A DNA stretch of 64,000 bases from assembly GCA_018398585.1 (NCBI GenBank), contig JAGTTD010000011.1, positions 16,049,346 to 16,113,345 of the forward strand. The letters run 5' to 3'. Numbering within the stretch: the stretch's first letter is position 1; each line of letters opens with the position of its first letter. The translations under genes were made by a program, and so were the position numbers. The stretch is from Simmondsia chinensis. Lineage: Eukaryota > Streptophyta > Magnoliopsida > Caryophyllales > Simmondsiaceae. Shown in pieces: positions 21,965 through 33,894 of this stretch. The notes below the pieces were generated by a model, which saw only the letters and a program-made list of their open reading frames with translations, was not told the origin of the DNA and did not search any database.

Positions 21965-23540
21965 TGATTTATTTTTTTACGTCTATCAAAATTTAATACA
22001 AACCCTATCCACTAAACAGATCTAAATTAAAGTTTAGGGCAAGAGGCTGTCGAACCACAGGGACTAAAAGTGCGTGAATTTATCCTATGTACTAAATTGA
22101 TTTAAGGAAAATTATGGGATTTTGTGTTAATTAATCTAAAAAATGACAATTAACCTAAAATAATCTACTTCTAATCGAAAAAGTGTATTAAATTGGAACC
22201 TAGGGTTTCAAATCCGTCATTAGCCAATTACTCTTGCGTTAGCTTTTAAATTGGGATTATTGATTATCACATGGGTAGTGGTTTAGGCTACAAGCTTCAA
22301 CCTACTAAGGAGATGTTATTAGTGTCGCGTATTGACCCTATCTAACTAAAGCATAAGAAAATAGGCTCTACCTAACGTATTGTTAATTATTACATGTTGG
22401 CCCTAGCTAACTAAAGCATAGGGAAGATATGCTTTAATTAACAATTCGGTTAATACTATTCTTGATTAATTAATCCTAAGGGTTCAAGCACAATGAATTA
22501 ATTTGTAAATATCAATATCAACAATTAAAGGTTACAAACTCAATAATCATACTAATTGAATAAACAATTAAAGCATAATACTTCATAGTATTTCTCACAA
22601 TCAAGTAATTCATGTAACAAACAAATTATCCTGAAACTAAAAGTAATACAAAAATAAAATGGCTAAAACTTTATCTAACCACAGAGAGTAAGTTAGCTCT
22701 CCATCAAAGATGACCCGGTGGAGGAGCAGATGAACGAACTCATATCGGTCTTCACTCTAATTTCCCTTTTGTTCCAATATAACGAAGAAAACAAAAAGAG
22801 AACAAAGAAAGAGAGAGAAAGAAAAAGAAAACCAAAGAGAGAGAAATTCAGAGAGACTGTCGTCCCCCAAAAACAGAGAACAATCCTCAATTTATACTGA
22901 CATTCAACAACCCTAAACGAGATGGCCTGTGCATGCTTGTAATGGGCTGAGGTTGTAGGTTAGAGAACATGGGCTCCAAGTTCAGCGAGCTGGGCCTGAG
23001 GTGGGTGCCAGTGCTCCTGGAACAGGGATGAGGCTGGGCTGGACTTGCGTGTGTAATGGGTTGAGTTGGAGGTGACCCGGACTCTGGGTGGTGTTAAAGT
23101 TCAGCTGAGCAGAGTAAGTGGGTGTGCCTGCTAGTCTGGTTTGGGCCTGCGGTGCTGCGTGTTGTACTGAACTGGGCAGAGGCGATGGTGATGGGCTGGA
23201 CAAGCTGGACCAGTGAAGATGGGCTACTTGGGCTCTGTGAGATTGAAGCTGAAACAGGGGTCTGGTGTCGGTGAACTGGTGGCCGTGGGCGGGGCAATGT
23301 TGACACGGGTTCGGGGCTGGACCGAGCTTATACGTTCTTGTCCCGAATCTCAATTGACTTGATTCAATTGTTTACGCATCAAATTTGCCTTATTTGCACC
23401 AGATTTGACAATTTTCGGGACTTTAATCTTTGAATCTATAAAACATTAAAATTGCCAAATTGAGTAAATGACTATAATTAATCCAGTGCAAAATAATTAA
23501 AATAGCAATTAAAAAATGCGTAAAAAAATGATTCGCATCA
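21965..23540 (-). mobile_element. Athila 3' LTR (1576 bp)
   Basis: Begins TGATTTATTTTTTTACGTC and ends GCATCA, with internal 'accacagggact', 'ttaggctacaagcttcaacc' and a GA-rich region (22780-22850) matching the LTR at 50161. It contains about 0.36 kb (roughly 22935-23293) of GC-richer sequence that the other LTR lacks. TATA-like sequence on the minus strand near 22890-22900 (TATAAATTGAG). An accidental proline-rich ORF lies in the extra segment. Confidence 0.88.
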
Positions 23541-24959
23541 ACACTGCCACACCTAGCCTTTCCTAGTCCTCAAGCAAAGCATAGGATAAACTCAAATACT
23601 CAAGCAATCAACTACCTCAACCTTCACCAAGTTTTTCGAGATTAACACAATCATTACAATTCAAGACAAGATTTAGTCATTTAGAGCATTCTCCAATTTC
23701 ATGAATTTAGATGATTAAACTTCAAAACTCATCATAGAATTTCATTAACTGTGTATCAATTAAAAGAAACTACTAATGCAATTTAAGCACACAAGTGAAC
23801 GTGAATAGGATCTCATGACATAAAATCTCATCAAATTCTCGCATCCAACCAAATGTACCAAGGTTTTGTACACTCATACCATTGAATCACCTAAACATAT
23901 GCGCTTACATAGAGAATTTTAAGTGGTATATGAGTGACCACTATATAACATTTTGACCTCGATATAGCACAAAAAATAAAGAACATCTTTATCATGAATG
24001 TACATCAATTCTTCCTTTCTCCTTTTTCTTTTTCCTCTTTTTTTTTTTTTTTTTTTCTTCTTCTTTGGAGGAAACTTTTGTTTTCTTTCTTTCTTTTCAT
24101 TTTTTTCTTTTTTTTTTTTTCGTTTTCTCTTCTTTTTCTGTCCAATTTTTGGACTTTCGCATAACAAGTACCTCAACTTTACAATTGACATTGATCAACA
24201 AGTACTTTACATTGTATCAACAGGCAAGGATTAGGATAAACTAATAGGGAGGCCTGCAAAACTCAAAACATATAAGATTGTTTACTCAAATTTTTTAGAT
24301 TTTCCACAACACGAAAGATCTGTGCGTAGTGAATATGTGAGCCACATGAGTAAAACCCATTAATATCAACACTGATCGACAATACCTAGTTACAAGTATG
24401 GAGTAGAATCATTTAATTTTATGGAATTAAGAGGACGAAATAAACAGTTAATCCTACTATCATCCTAACATATGTATCGATCAAGGAAAACTTGGTTATA
24501 ATAACACTCAAAACGCACCAAAGACGTTCAAAACTTTTAAAATTTGACCAAAAAATTAGCCTCACCCCCACACCTAAATCATGCATTGTTCTCAATGCGA
24601 CAACATAAATCATTAAAGCACAAGAAATAGGTGAGATAGAGCAATACAACCTAACAAGGTGACATGAACATTTATATATGACTCCTTCAACCCGGGACAA
24701 GAACCTGAAAAGAGAGAAAAACAAGTCTCTAAGAAACTAATTAGTTCAAAAACTAAACTAAAAACAAGAATTAACAAAATCTAGGCTGCCTCCTAGGAGC
24801 GCTAAGTTTTATGCCTCTTGCCGGGCGCAATGAATCCGGCAAAGATCAAGTATCAATCATGGTGTCCACCAAAGAGATGACTTCAATAAGCTGTCGATCA
24901 GCAATGCCATCCAACTCAACTACAGGTTTAGGCCTTTGACCATTTAAATGAATGCACGA
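23541..24959. other. Athila spacer between integrase and 3' LTR
   Basis: Non-coding; stops in all frames relative to known domains. An env-like ORF, present in some Athila elements at this place, is not recognisable. Next to the LTR the minus strand reads GGCTAGGTGTGGCAGTGT, the weak polypurine tract of this lineage. The section at 24014-24150 is a long pyrimidine run. Confidence 0.6.
24014..24150 (+). repeat. Polypyrimidine tract (T/C only, with long T runs)
   Basis: About 135 bases that are almost purely T and C, including runs of 18 and 14 T. In the element's coding orientation this is a polypurine A/G tract, downstream of the integrase. It could be an expanded secondary PPT or a simple repeat; I cannot tell which. 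Confidence 0.75.
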
Positions 24960-26092
24960 CAATTTTTTGGGTGGTATATCTCAATGGCACCCGAGGAGTA
25001 TACCTACTTAACTACAAATGGACCATCCCACCTAGACCTCAACTCACTAGGAAAGAGACGTAATTTAGAATTAAAAAGCCAAACCTTTTGATTAGGAACA
25101 AGTGTTTTCCTCAAAATATGTTTACCATGAAAAGCCTTGGTTTTAGCTTCATAAATCTTGGCATTCTCATAAACTACATTTCTCAACTCCTCAAGTTCAC
25201 TCAATTAAAGCTTCTTGTTAGAACCAGCTTGGTCTAAGTCAAAATTCAAAGCCCTAGTAGCCCAATAAGTGCGGTGTTCTAACTCAACCAGTAAATGACA
25301 TGCCTTACCCAAGACCAACCTATAGGGTGACATGCCAAGTGGGGTCTTGTAGGCGGTGCAGTATGCCCAAAGAGCACCATTCAACCTAAGTGACCAATCA
25401 TTCCTATCAAGATGAACCGTTTTCTCAAGTATGGACTTAATCTCACAATTTGAAAGCTCTACTTGAGGGGGTGATATGGGGAAGCAATCTTATAATGCCC
25501 TAGGTACTTCCTAAGAAGTGCCTCAAATGACCTGGGAATAAAGTGACTACCACCATCACTAATGAGTGCTCTAGGGGTACCAAAATAGTTAAAGATGCGG
25601 CCTCTGACAAATTGCATGACCACTTTGTGGTCATTGGTCCTAGTAGGTATAGCCTCAATCCAGTTAGACGCATAGTCAACTCCTACAAGTATGTAAACAA
25701 ATCCAAAGGACGGGGAAACAGACCCATGAAGTCAATACTCCAAACATTGAATATTTCCACAATCAAAATGGGGTTTAAAGGCATCATGTCTCAACATGTC
25801 AATGCGCCTGTGTGCTGACAATGCTCATATGCAAGACAAAACTCATGAGCATCCTTAAATAGAGTAGGCCAATAAAAACCACATTGTAGGACATTTGCAG
25901 CAGTCCTACAATCTCCAAAGTGTCCTTTACATGCATATAAGTCGCAAAAAGATAAAATACTATGATATTCACACTCTGGAACACACCTATGAATTACCTG
26001 ATCCGCACAATGTTTAAACAAGTCAAGGTCATCCTAATAAAAGTGCCTTACCTGAGAATAAAACCTCACTTTTTCATGTGTAGACCAGGTAG
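24960..26092 (-). pseudogene. Athila integrase
   Basis: Minus-strand motifs in order are: the HHCC zinc domain (H...H in HFGDCRTAANVLQ, GFYWPTLFKDAHEFC, C..C in CLAYEHCQHTG); the catalytic core with SIDFMG (first Asp), VDYASNWIEAI, ISDGGSHF (second Asp), [20 protein letters not shown]; and the C-terminal [16 protein letters not shown]. The third catalytic residue region ends in 'K*SFQ', so Glu is lost to a stop or change. Multiple further stops follow. The N-terminus continues at 45692 beyond the chromovirus: joining at the ATGGA duplication gives continuous reading through NFLVIGTIP and STWSTHEKVRF. Confidence 0.85.
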
Positions 26093-26097
26093 ATGGA

Positions 26098-26406
26098 TGT
26101 TAAGTATCAAGATGAATCTTAATCTTAACCTAGGTGAGAGAGAGGTAAGATGAGAGATAGAAGGGAAGGAGATGAGGAAATAGAGGGAAAAATATCTAAA
26201 GATATTTCAATTTGATTATTCATGAATGAAACTTACACCTACACTAGCTACTTATAGCTTATACAAGATTAAGGAACTAAAAATGAATCTGGACACTCAA
26301 CTCAATACAACCGACTCAACAACCAGAAAACAAAATTACAACTCATAACAACCCAAACTACCTTTCCAGCCAAAACATAAACACAAATACATTTCGGGAC
26401 ATGACA
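26098..26406 (-). mobile_element. Chromovirus 2, 3' LTR
   Basis: Begins TGTTAAGTATC, ends GGGACATGACA. Contains the GA-rich stretch 'gagagagaggtaagatgaga'. Same length as the 5' LTR at 45378. Confidence 0.95.
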
Positions 26407-26421
26407 ATACCCTCCCCTCAA
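26407..26421 (-). other. Chromovirus 2 polypurine tract
   Basis: On the minus strand the sequence reads TTGAGGGGAGGGTAT directly against the 3' LTR, the priming site for plus-strand synthesis. Confidence 0.9.
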
Positions 26422-27892
26422 ACGCATTCTTGTCTCCAGAATGGAATGAAGGAAATTGGGACTTAATGAAACATCGGTTCTCCCACAAAGCTTGTTATGG
26501 ACCCAGATTGGTCCATTGGATCAAAACCTGCTTAACTTCTGCTCCTTGCTGCTGCACTACTCTGCTATCCAGAATCACCTTAGGTTCCAGCAACGGTTTC
26601 CCACTGGTTTCAGCTTGTAAATAGCTGCTACACCTTGATCTTGACCTGCTACCCCCTTAGCTTTATCTGCTACCTATTTCTTAAGTAAAGAAACATGGAA
26701 AACAGGATGAACTAAACAATCAGGTGAGAGCTTCAACCTGTAAGCCACCTTACCAATTCTTTCAATGATCTTATAAGGACCATAAAATCAAGCTAACAAC
26801 CTAATGGTCTTGCGTATGGCCACAGAACTCTGTCAGTAAGGCTGCAATTTAAGATAAACCAAGTCTCCAACATTGAAGCTTCGATCAATTCTCTTCCTAT
26901 CAGCATAGAATTTCATTCTGGCTTGGGCTAACTGCAAATTGTCCCAGAGTTGCCAAGCTAGCTGAGCTCTTTGATGAAGTAAATCATTAACTCCTTGCAT
27001 ATGAGAGATTACTCCTTGATTGAGCAAGGGAGAAGGAGGCTCATACCCATAGAGGGCTTTGAAAGGAGTAGTACAGCTATGAAAATGAGTTTTGTACTAA
27101 TACTCTACAAGGGACATCCACTTATGCCATTGCTTTAGATGGGAGAATGTCATTCCACGCAACTACTGCTCAATACACTGATTTACGCTCTCAGTTTGTC
27201 CATCTGACTGAGGGTGATAAGATGAACTCAGCGCTAAGGTGGTTCCAAGCAATAGAAAAAATTCTCGCCCAAAGTTGCTTGTAAAAACCTATCCCTATTT
27301 GAAACTATCATTTGGGGAAGACCATGGAGCTTGTAGCTGTGATCCAAAAACAATCTAGCAAGCTTTTCTACAGTAATTGGATGATGGAGTGCAATGAAGT
27401 GTCCATACCGAGTAAAACGATCAATTACTACCCAAATGATTTCACTGCCTTCAGACTTAGGTAGTCCTTCAATAAATCCATACTGATGTGGCTCCAAGAG
27501 CCTTCACGAACTGGTAAAGGTTGCAGTAACCCCTTATAAGGAGTGTGTTCCACCTTGACTTGTTGACAGGTCTCGCATTGTTGCATAAATTCTTGCACAT
27601 CCTTCTTCAACCCTGGCCAATAGAAGTATTGCTTGATTCTTTGATATGTTCCCTCCATTCCAGAGTGTCCACACCATGGAGAATCATGAGAGGCTACAAT
27701 AATTTGCCTCCTTAACTCACTGCTTCTACCCACATAAATCCTGCCACTGATTCTGATTATTCCCTTACTAACAATCACACTTGCACCTAAACTTGCAGAC
27801 AGAGGCTGGATGCAATGAGGGACAATGTGCGATTGAGCAAAATCATCTTGCTCATAGGACTTAATTACTTCAGTCATCCGCAGGGGTATCAC
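26422..27892 (-). pseudogene. Chromovirus 2 integrase with chromodomain-like C-terminus
   Basis: HHCC domain: HDSPWCGHSGMEGTYQRI then FYWPGLKKDVQEF and CETCQQVK (27530-27720). Catalytic core: SHISMDLL (first Asp) and VVIDRFTRYGHFI; the second-Asp motif reads VSNRDRFL, Asn where SDRD is expected. The C-terminal GPY/F region gives NVGDLVYLKLQPY (26833). The end, 26422-26600, retains chromodomain-type pieces (VILDSRVVQQQGAEVKQVL, IQWTNL, LWENRCFIKSQFPSFHS). Stops and at least one shift occur near 27000-27230. The Asn substitution is a single G-to-A change in coding sense. Confidence 0.85.
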
Positions 27893-27907
27893 TTGAGTAA
27901 CTACAGC

Positions 27908-28231
27908 TCACATAACATCTTCTATGTTCTCTAATTCCCCTTCGTCCACACGCCTAGGAAGAGCATCAGCAACAATATTTTCTGCCCTTTTTCTGTATTC
28001 GATGGTATATTCTAATCCTAACATCTTCATCAGCACTTTCCTTTGAACTCTCATGGAAATCCTTTGCTCTAACAAGTATTTGAGGCTCTGGTGATCCGTT
28101 TTGATCACAAACTGATGGCCTTCTAAGTAATGCCGCCACTTTTGAACAGCTAGAAGTATTGCCATGTACTCTTTCTCATAGATGGACAGCTTCTGGTACT
28201 TGGGTGCTAATGCTTGGCTTAGATAAGCCAA
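27908..28231 (-). pseudogene. Chromovirus 2 RNase H
   Basis: Minus-strand reading has MAYLSQALAPKYQKLSIYEK, EYMAILLAVQKWRHYL, FVIKTDHQSLKYLLEQ and NIVADALPRR, the standard Ty3 RNase H order. The start of the domain (FTLETDASS...LGHCF) is in the overlapping frame at 28219-28300, so a single frameshift separates the two halves. Otherwise well preserved. Confidence 0.9.
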
Positions 28232-29172
28232 GGGTCTCCCAGTTTGTTAAAGCAATGCCCCAATACCAAACTGCTTGCATCTGTCTCAAGTGTGAAAGTT
28301 TGGTTGAAATCAGGCATTACTAAGACCGCTGCCTTAGTCATAGCTTGTGTCAATAATTCAAAAGCCTCTCTAGCTGATTCATTCCAGTTAAAACTGTCTT
28401 TGTTCAATAGATCTGTCGAAGGCTTAGCAATTAAGCCATAACCAACTATGAATTTGCAATAATATCCTTTTAAACCCAAGAATCCCCTTAACTCCTTAAG
28501 TGATTTGGGCTCAGGTCTGCTCTCTATGGCTTGAACCTTACTGGCATCAGTAGCAACTCCCTCAGCAGATATAATATGACCCAGATACTCAACATGAGTC
28601 CTGGTTAAAGCACATTTTGAGAGCTTAGCAAACAACTTGTGTTCTCTCATAGTCTGAAAAACTAGTCTCAAGTGCTCAAAGTGTTACTGCAATGTAGAAC
28701 TGTAAACCAATATGTCATCAAAGAAAACAAGGACAAACCTCCTCAAATAGGCCTTGAACACCTTGTTCATCAAAGCTTGAAAAGTTACTGGTGCATTGGA
28801 CAATCCAAAAGGCGTTACTACAAATTCATAATGCCCTTGATGAGTCCTAAAGGTTGTCTTATGGATGTCTTGTTCTTGCACTCTTATTTGATGATATCCT
28901 TGTCGAAGATCCAACTTGGAGAAATAACATGCTCCATAGAGTTCGTCAAGCAAATCATCAATAATAGGAATTGGAAACTTGTCCTTGACTGTAAGAGAGT
29001 TCAATTGGCGATAATCAATACACATTCTTCATGTCCCATCCTTCTTTTTCGCCAAAATTACTGGAGATGCAAAAGGACTGCGACTATGCCTTATGAACTT
29101 GGTCCTTGGCAACTCATCCACCTTCCTGTCTATCTCATCTTTCCGAGAATGAGGATATTTGTAGGGGCGTAG
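28219..29172 (-). pseudogene. Chromovirus 2 reverse transcriptase
   Basis: Motifs: [50 protein letters not shown], and the catalytic FFDDILVYS (both Asp intact), then the connection YLGHIISAEGVATDASKVQA and LKELRGFLGLKGYY. The domain is broken by one stop at about 28684 after SSTLQ and by a changed codon before the first motif near 29025. The preserved FFDD and few lesions agree with the low LTR divergence. Confidence 0.92.
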
Positions 29173-29190
29173 ATTAACTAGATTAGATCC

Positions 29191-29760
29191 CTATTTAAGT
29201 GGAAATGAGTGATCAAGTTCCCTTCTTGGAGGTAATTCGTCAAGTTGCTCAAACAAATCCTTGTACTGCCCTAGCAAAGCGTCCAGAGGAGCCCCAACAC
29301 CCTCCTGATCAATCACATCAACAGAAGAAATTGAGTAGAGTTGTCCTACCCAATGGTAATCACTCTTCTTGAGGATCTTTTGCAAACTTTTGCCTCTCAT
29401 AAATTGGAGCTGGCCCTGCTCCACTATACCTTGCAACTTAATTTTTAGACCATCCCTCTCAAAGGATACTGCTAGTTGAGAGAAATCAAAGAGTATTGAA
29501 ATAAAAGACTTCATCCAATCAACCCCCAAAACCATGTCGCAGCCTCCAAGTCTCAAGAGTCTAAAATCGTATACAAATTTATGTCCCTGCATCTTCCAAC
29601 TGAAGGTCTTACACTTGATGTGTGTTAGGAATGAATTCCCATCTGCCACTGTAACTGCTAAGGGTTTTGTCTCGATAATCTCTTACCCACAGCTCTCACC
29701 ACCTTAGGGTCAATAAACCTGCATGTACTCCCGCTATCAATGAGTATCAACAATTCTTAT
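29191..29760 (-). pseudogene. Chromovirus 2 aspartic protease
   Basis: The frame MADGNSFLTHIKCKTFSW, then FRLLRLGGCDMVLGVDW, is the C-terminal half. The N-terminal active-site part lies at about 29690-29760 (LLILIDSGSTC-type reading, broken by a stop). The downstream linker ends ELPPRRELDHSFPLK just before RT. It provides the intact comparison for the MULE-split protease of element 1. Confidence 0.85.
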
Positions 29761-30335
29761 TGTCCAAAGACTCCTTTAATTCGAATGGTGTTGTGAGAAC
29801 CCTTGCCTGTTAAAGCTTTCATTGAGATTACAACTGAGTTGTCATCATCCATGTCATTATTCTGTTCTTCCTCGTGTGACTCTTTATTAATAACCACATC
29901 TTCATCATCATCAGTTACTTCCCCAGTTACTGACATTAAGTACTTAGGATCACATTTGTGACCAAAGAAGCACTTTTGATTGCATTTGTAGCATAACTTC
30001 TTTGGCCTCTTGTCATCAAAGCTGCCAGTCTTACTGATAGATTGGGTAGATCTTGTTGATGAAGAACTAGGATAGTTACTTTTCACCCTTGGAGCCTCAA
30101 CATTTCCACCTTCCAAGCTTTGGTGTATGCTTGAGTCAAGTTATCAAGCTCAAAAGCTTTCACCAAACTCTTGATGCGCGGTTTGAGTCCACTCACAAAA
30201 CTGGACACATTAAATGCTTCTGGAGCATCAGGATATACAGAGAGCATTCTAGGTCGCAGCCCTTGAAAACGAGTCATATAGTCATTGACAGAAGCAGTTT
30301 GAATAAGCTTGTTAAAGTTGTCTACCACTTCAGTC
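29757..30335 (-). pseudogene. Chromovirus 2 gag, C-terminal part with CCHC knuckle
   Basis: The retrotransposon gag domain continues with VTEVVDNFNKLIQTASV, YMTRFQGLRPRM, FVSGLKPRIKSLVKAFEL (30083-30335), then the nucleocapsid knuckle KLCYKCNQKCFFGHKC (about 29960-30010), a CX2CX4HX4C-like motif with one change. The upstream part is at 44571-45243, across the copia array. Confidence 0.88.
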
Positions 30336-30340
30336 ACGTC

Positions 30341-32486
30341 CGTTAGGAACAATGTCCTGAAATCCAGATTTATTCTGGACATACTATTTTAATTAATAAA
30401 TAAAATTGAAGTTTCAGTCGTTTTCTCGTCGAATTCGTGTATGTGAGTATTTGTACTGCATGTGATTTTCTTTTGGGAGACATCCATGAGATGGGTATAG
30501 TCCTCAGACTACAATTTACATGTTTGTTCTAAGTGGTTTATGAGACTAAGCCACATATAGTCTTGGAACAAATGGTATGGATTGTTGTTTGAAAGACTCG
30601 TAGTCGAAGACAAGTTTGGACCACTTGTATGTCAAGACTATAACGTGACACTTTAGATGACTTTCCTTGGTCATGTGGATGGAGATCCAAAAGTGTTAGT
30701 CTAGTGTGTTTAATAAGATAGACACACTGAGTTGGACCAAGTGGGTTACTTATTTCTAGACTACTATCGGTGATGAATGATTCACGTTGTACTGGTTGAA
30801 CGACGACTCTAAATCCTGAGGGTATTCTGAACTTGTGCATGGAGCGTTAGTCACTTTGGTGTACTATATGTAAGGTCTAAACAAATGACTGAAATCCCAC
30901 GTACACTGGGTAGCGGCGTGAAGTGTGACAAGGATAAGGTATTCAATAGAGAATCTACAGTCTCTTATAAGATGCCGATGTTCCCTTAGTTGATTCACAA
31001 ATATTTGAATAGTTCAGAATCTTTGGCCAAAGTATTCTAAGTGTTTGACATTTGGAATTTATACTGTGAATATGTTCAAGTATAACTGAATTAATCAGTG
31101 AAGGGCAAGTCGGTAACTAATGGAGAAGCTGTGAGAAGGATAATGGTAGTTGTTATATTTATCCTTTGTCATGAACATCTGGTGGAGGAGTTGTTGTCAT
31201 CAATACAGTCCATTAGGGTGATATTGAATTAATAATTTTAGTCGGGAGTGCCATGAGATTTATTTAGTGGAATTAAGTCTCATTAAATGGTTATTAAATT
31301 AATATCATGAGAAGGTTTAATTTTAACTTATTTGGAGCTAGATTTAAATTGTCCCTGAGGTCCCTGCCCAAGCCTCTGTATTTATTACCATTAGAAAAAT
31401 ATTAAAGAATTCATGAGATGAATTATTTATCCATAAGATTGGTAAATTAATTTTGCCAAACATTATTCATGAGATGAATAAAAGTTGAAAATGATAAAAT
31501 AAAATAATTTTGAAAAAGTAAAATTCATTGGATAAATTTTTACAAGTGGGAAACAAAGCAAAAAAAAAAAAAAATACAAAGAAAAACTGCGCAGGTCCTG
31601 CGACCGTGTCTTCACGGATGGACCGCGTGCTGGAGACATAAGGGGAGATCAGCGTGCGCCCGCATCAGCCAATTCGGAAGCGACATGTGGCACGCTGTGA
31701 TAGGCCCACACAGGCGGTTTGAACTGTTACAAAACACGGCATTTTGAACCTGTTTTTAAATGAAACGCTGCGTTTTGATTTTAACTGCGAGCATCCCACA
31801 TCAAAAAATTGGATTTTTTCGCTCCGGTATATTCCGTTGAAAATTTTCATTCCTCGGTTTAATACTTTTCGGAGCCCACCCTCTGGGCAGTTCGAGGTCA
31901 TTGCGTAGAAGGTCTCGGGGTCGTAATTTTGAAGAATATTATTGTCTTTCTGATTTTTCTTTTATTTGAGCTATTTCAGGTATGTTCTTTTTTTCCTTCT
32001 TTTTTAGTTTTCACTTTTCTATTTATTTACAGTATTCATCATTATACCTATTTAAGTTTATGCATTGTTATGAATGTATTAGAGTAAAAGGCCTGTAGAT
32101 CTAGATTAAGAATTTAGATATGTTAATTTAAATTATGAATTTCAGTCAGTAGATTTAAAATTAGTAATTTTAAATCAACCCTAGGTTTAGAGTTATGAAT
32201 TCCAAACTTGTTCCGCTGCGTAAACTTTAAGGAGAATTCTTAAAATTCATCCCAACAACCGGCATTAGGGCAAAAGGTTTATAGAGATAAACCTATTCCC
32301 CAGATATCTCGCACGTGAGGTGTCACGAAGCGTGACTCTCCGACCGGGGGCTTAGGTATAGAGAAGAGTCTCCTACTCTAAGTGCTCTAATAGGTGCCGA
32401 TTGTTGTGACCGTGGTTGAGAACTGTGTACCCAATAGTCGGCATCAGAGTTTATTTTTCAATAAAATTCACATCGTTTTCCCTATA
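30341..32486 (+). mobile_element. Copia LTR-A (2146 bp)
   Basis: Starts CGTTAGGAAC (a TG-to-CG change relative to TGTTAGGAAC of LTR-B) and ends CCCTATA against the PBS. Compared with LTR-B it has an extra ~0.18 kb at 31437-31618 and lacks ~0.11 kb after 31837, the section that in LTR-B holds a TTTAAATAG promoter-like box. Confidence 0.88.
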
Positions 32487-32488
32487 AT

Positions 32489-32501
32489 TGGTATCAGAGC
32501 C
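32489..32501 (+). other. Copia PBS 1 (initiator-Met tRNA)
   Basis: TGGTATCAGAGCC, two bases after the LTR-A end: an exact match to the usual plant PBS complementary to initiator-Met tRNA. Confidence 0.92.
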
Positions 32502-32619
32502 AGCTTCTGATTACATTCATAATATGCCCGACTAGGTATAATAAGATCGAAATGAATGGATTTAGGATTTAATAAAATAGATATTTTATTAAAAGAAGGA
32601 AAGTGAGTTTAATTTGACT

Positions 32620-33880
32620 GTTTGATTTAAATTGCGTAAATCAATAAAGACTTAAAAATTAATTCAGACGATTGTTTGTATTTGTGATTTAAATTGTTTG
32701 AATTATTAAAGTAATTAATTGTTAATTAGATTGTTTTAAAGTAACGATTCAAATTGTTTAAATCGGTTAAAAGATTTAATAGTTAACTAGATCATTTAAA
32801 GTATCGATTTAAATTGTTTAAATCGGTCAAAAGTGTTAATAGTTAACTAGGTTGTTTATACTAACGATTTAAGTTGTTTAAATCATTAATGAATTAATCG
32901 TTAATTCGCAACAACCCATAAATTTGTGATTATTTTGTTCGTGTAATGAGATTGTACGTTATCTTTCCTGATTTACGAAATCGGACAAAATTGATCTAAT
33001 AAGATTAGATTCAAATATTTTTAACAATACTGGATAAAATTGTTATGAAATCAGATAAAATTGATCAAATAAGATTAGATTCATATTTTTTTCTAAAATC
33101 AGATAAAATTGATCCAATGAGATTAGATTCAATTTAATTTAAAATTAAATATTTTAATTTTAAGAATTAAAAAAATTTTGACGACGTCAGCATCAGCCCA
33201 ACGCTGACGTCATCACGTTAGAATTAAAAAAAAGTTTTTTTTATTTTATTATTATTTGGACATGCAGACGTCAATCCTGATTTATATAATAATCATGTTA
33301 ATTATTTTATTAACTAATGTCCTTTTTAGAATATGATTATAAATTAGATTATGTGATAATCTAAGTTGTGAATCAGAGTAGTTTAAATAAAAGTTATTTG
33401 AAATTATTTTAGAATAAGATTCTGAAATAGATTATAAGATAGTCTAAGTTAACTTTATTTTTAAAATAAAAATTAAATTTTTGTTAATAAAAATTTAGAA
33501 TAAGATCCTAAACTAGACTGTTGGATAGTCTAAGCTTCTCTGATTTTAGAATAAGATTATGAAAAAAAGACAATGGGATAATCTAAGCACAAAATCGCTA
33601 TAAATAAAACTATTTTTAATTTAATTTTGGAATCAGAATTTTAAAAGTAGATTATGTGATAATCTAAATTAAATGTTGACATTGTTTTAATTAAAATTAA
33701 TTAATTTATTTTACTGATTGGATTTTCGACTAAGATTCTAATGTAAGATTATGAGATAATCTATATTGTAAAATGGTAGTATTTTAAATCAATTAATTAA
33801 TTAGTTTTGGTTAATTTTGGAATGAGATTCTAAAGGGGATTATGAGATAATCCGGGTTGTAAATGCAAGTTAATTAAAAA
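32620..33880 (+). repeat. Copia leader: three sets of degenerate palindromic tandem repeats
   Basis: Set 1 (about 32620-32920): 'gatttaaattgtttaaatc' about every 70-75 bases. Set 2 (about 32970-33135): 'gataaaattgatc' then 'aataagattagattca', three units. Set 3 (about 33335-33870): seven units around 'agattatgtgataatct'. The same three sets recur in the second leader (40510-41700). Function unknown; position between PBS and gag suggests packaging or RNA-structure roles (inference). Confidence 0.8.
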
Positions 33881-33894
33881 CCACTAGTTATAAA

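Noticed and set aside
22982..23353. Pro/Ser-rich ORFs on the minus strand
   Set aside because: They lie inside the Athila 3' LTR, have no domain and are absent from the other LTR; treated as accidental open frames in GC-richer sequence.
23919..24234. Lysine-rich and Phe-rich ORFs
   Set aside because: They are translations of the polypyrimidine tract.
30538..30840. 100-residue minus-strand ORF, with a similar one at 38518-38820
   Set aside because: Found at the same place in both copia LTRs, antisense to the element, with no domain; a chance frame shared because the LTRs are homologous.
32489..32501. Possible tRNA gene at the TGGTATCAGAGC motifs
   Set aside because: Only the 3' end complement of initiator-Met tRNA is present (PBS), at three LTR edges; no cloverleaf.
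32620..33880. CRISPR-like repeat spacing in the copia leader
   Set aside because: Units are degenerate, AT-rich and contiguous without unique spacers of equal length; this is a eukaryotic retroelement leader.
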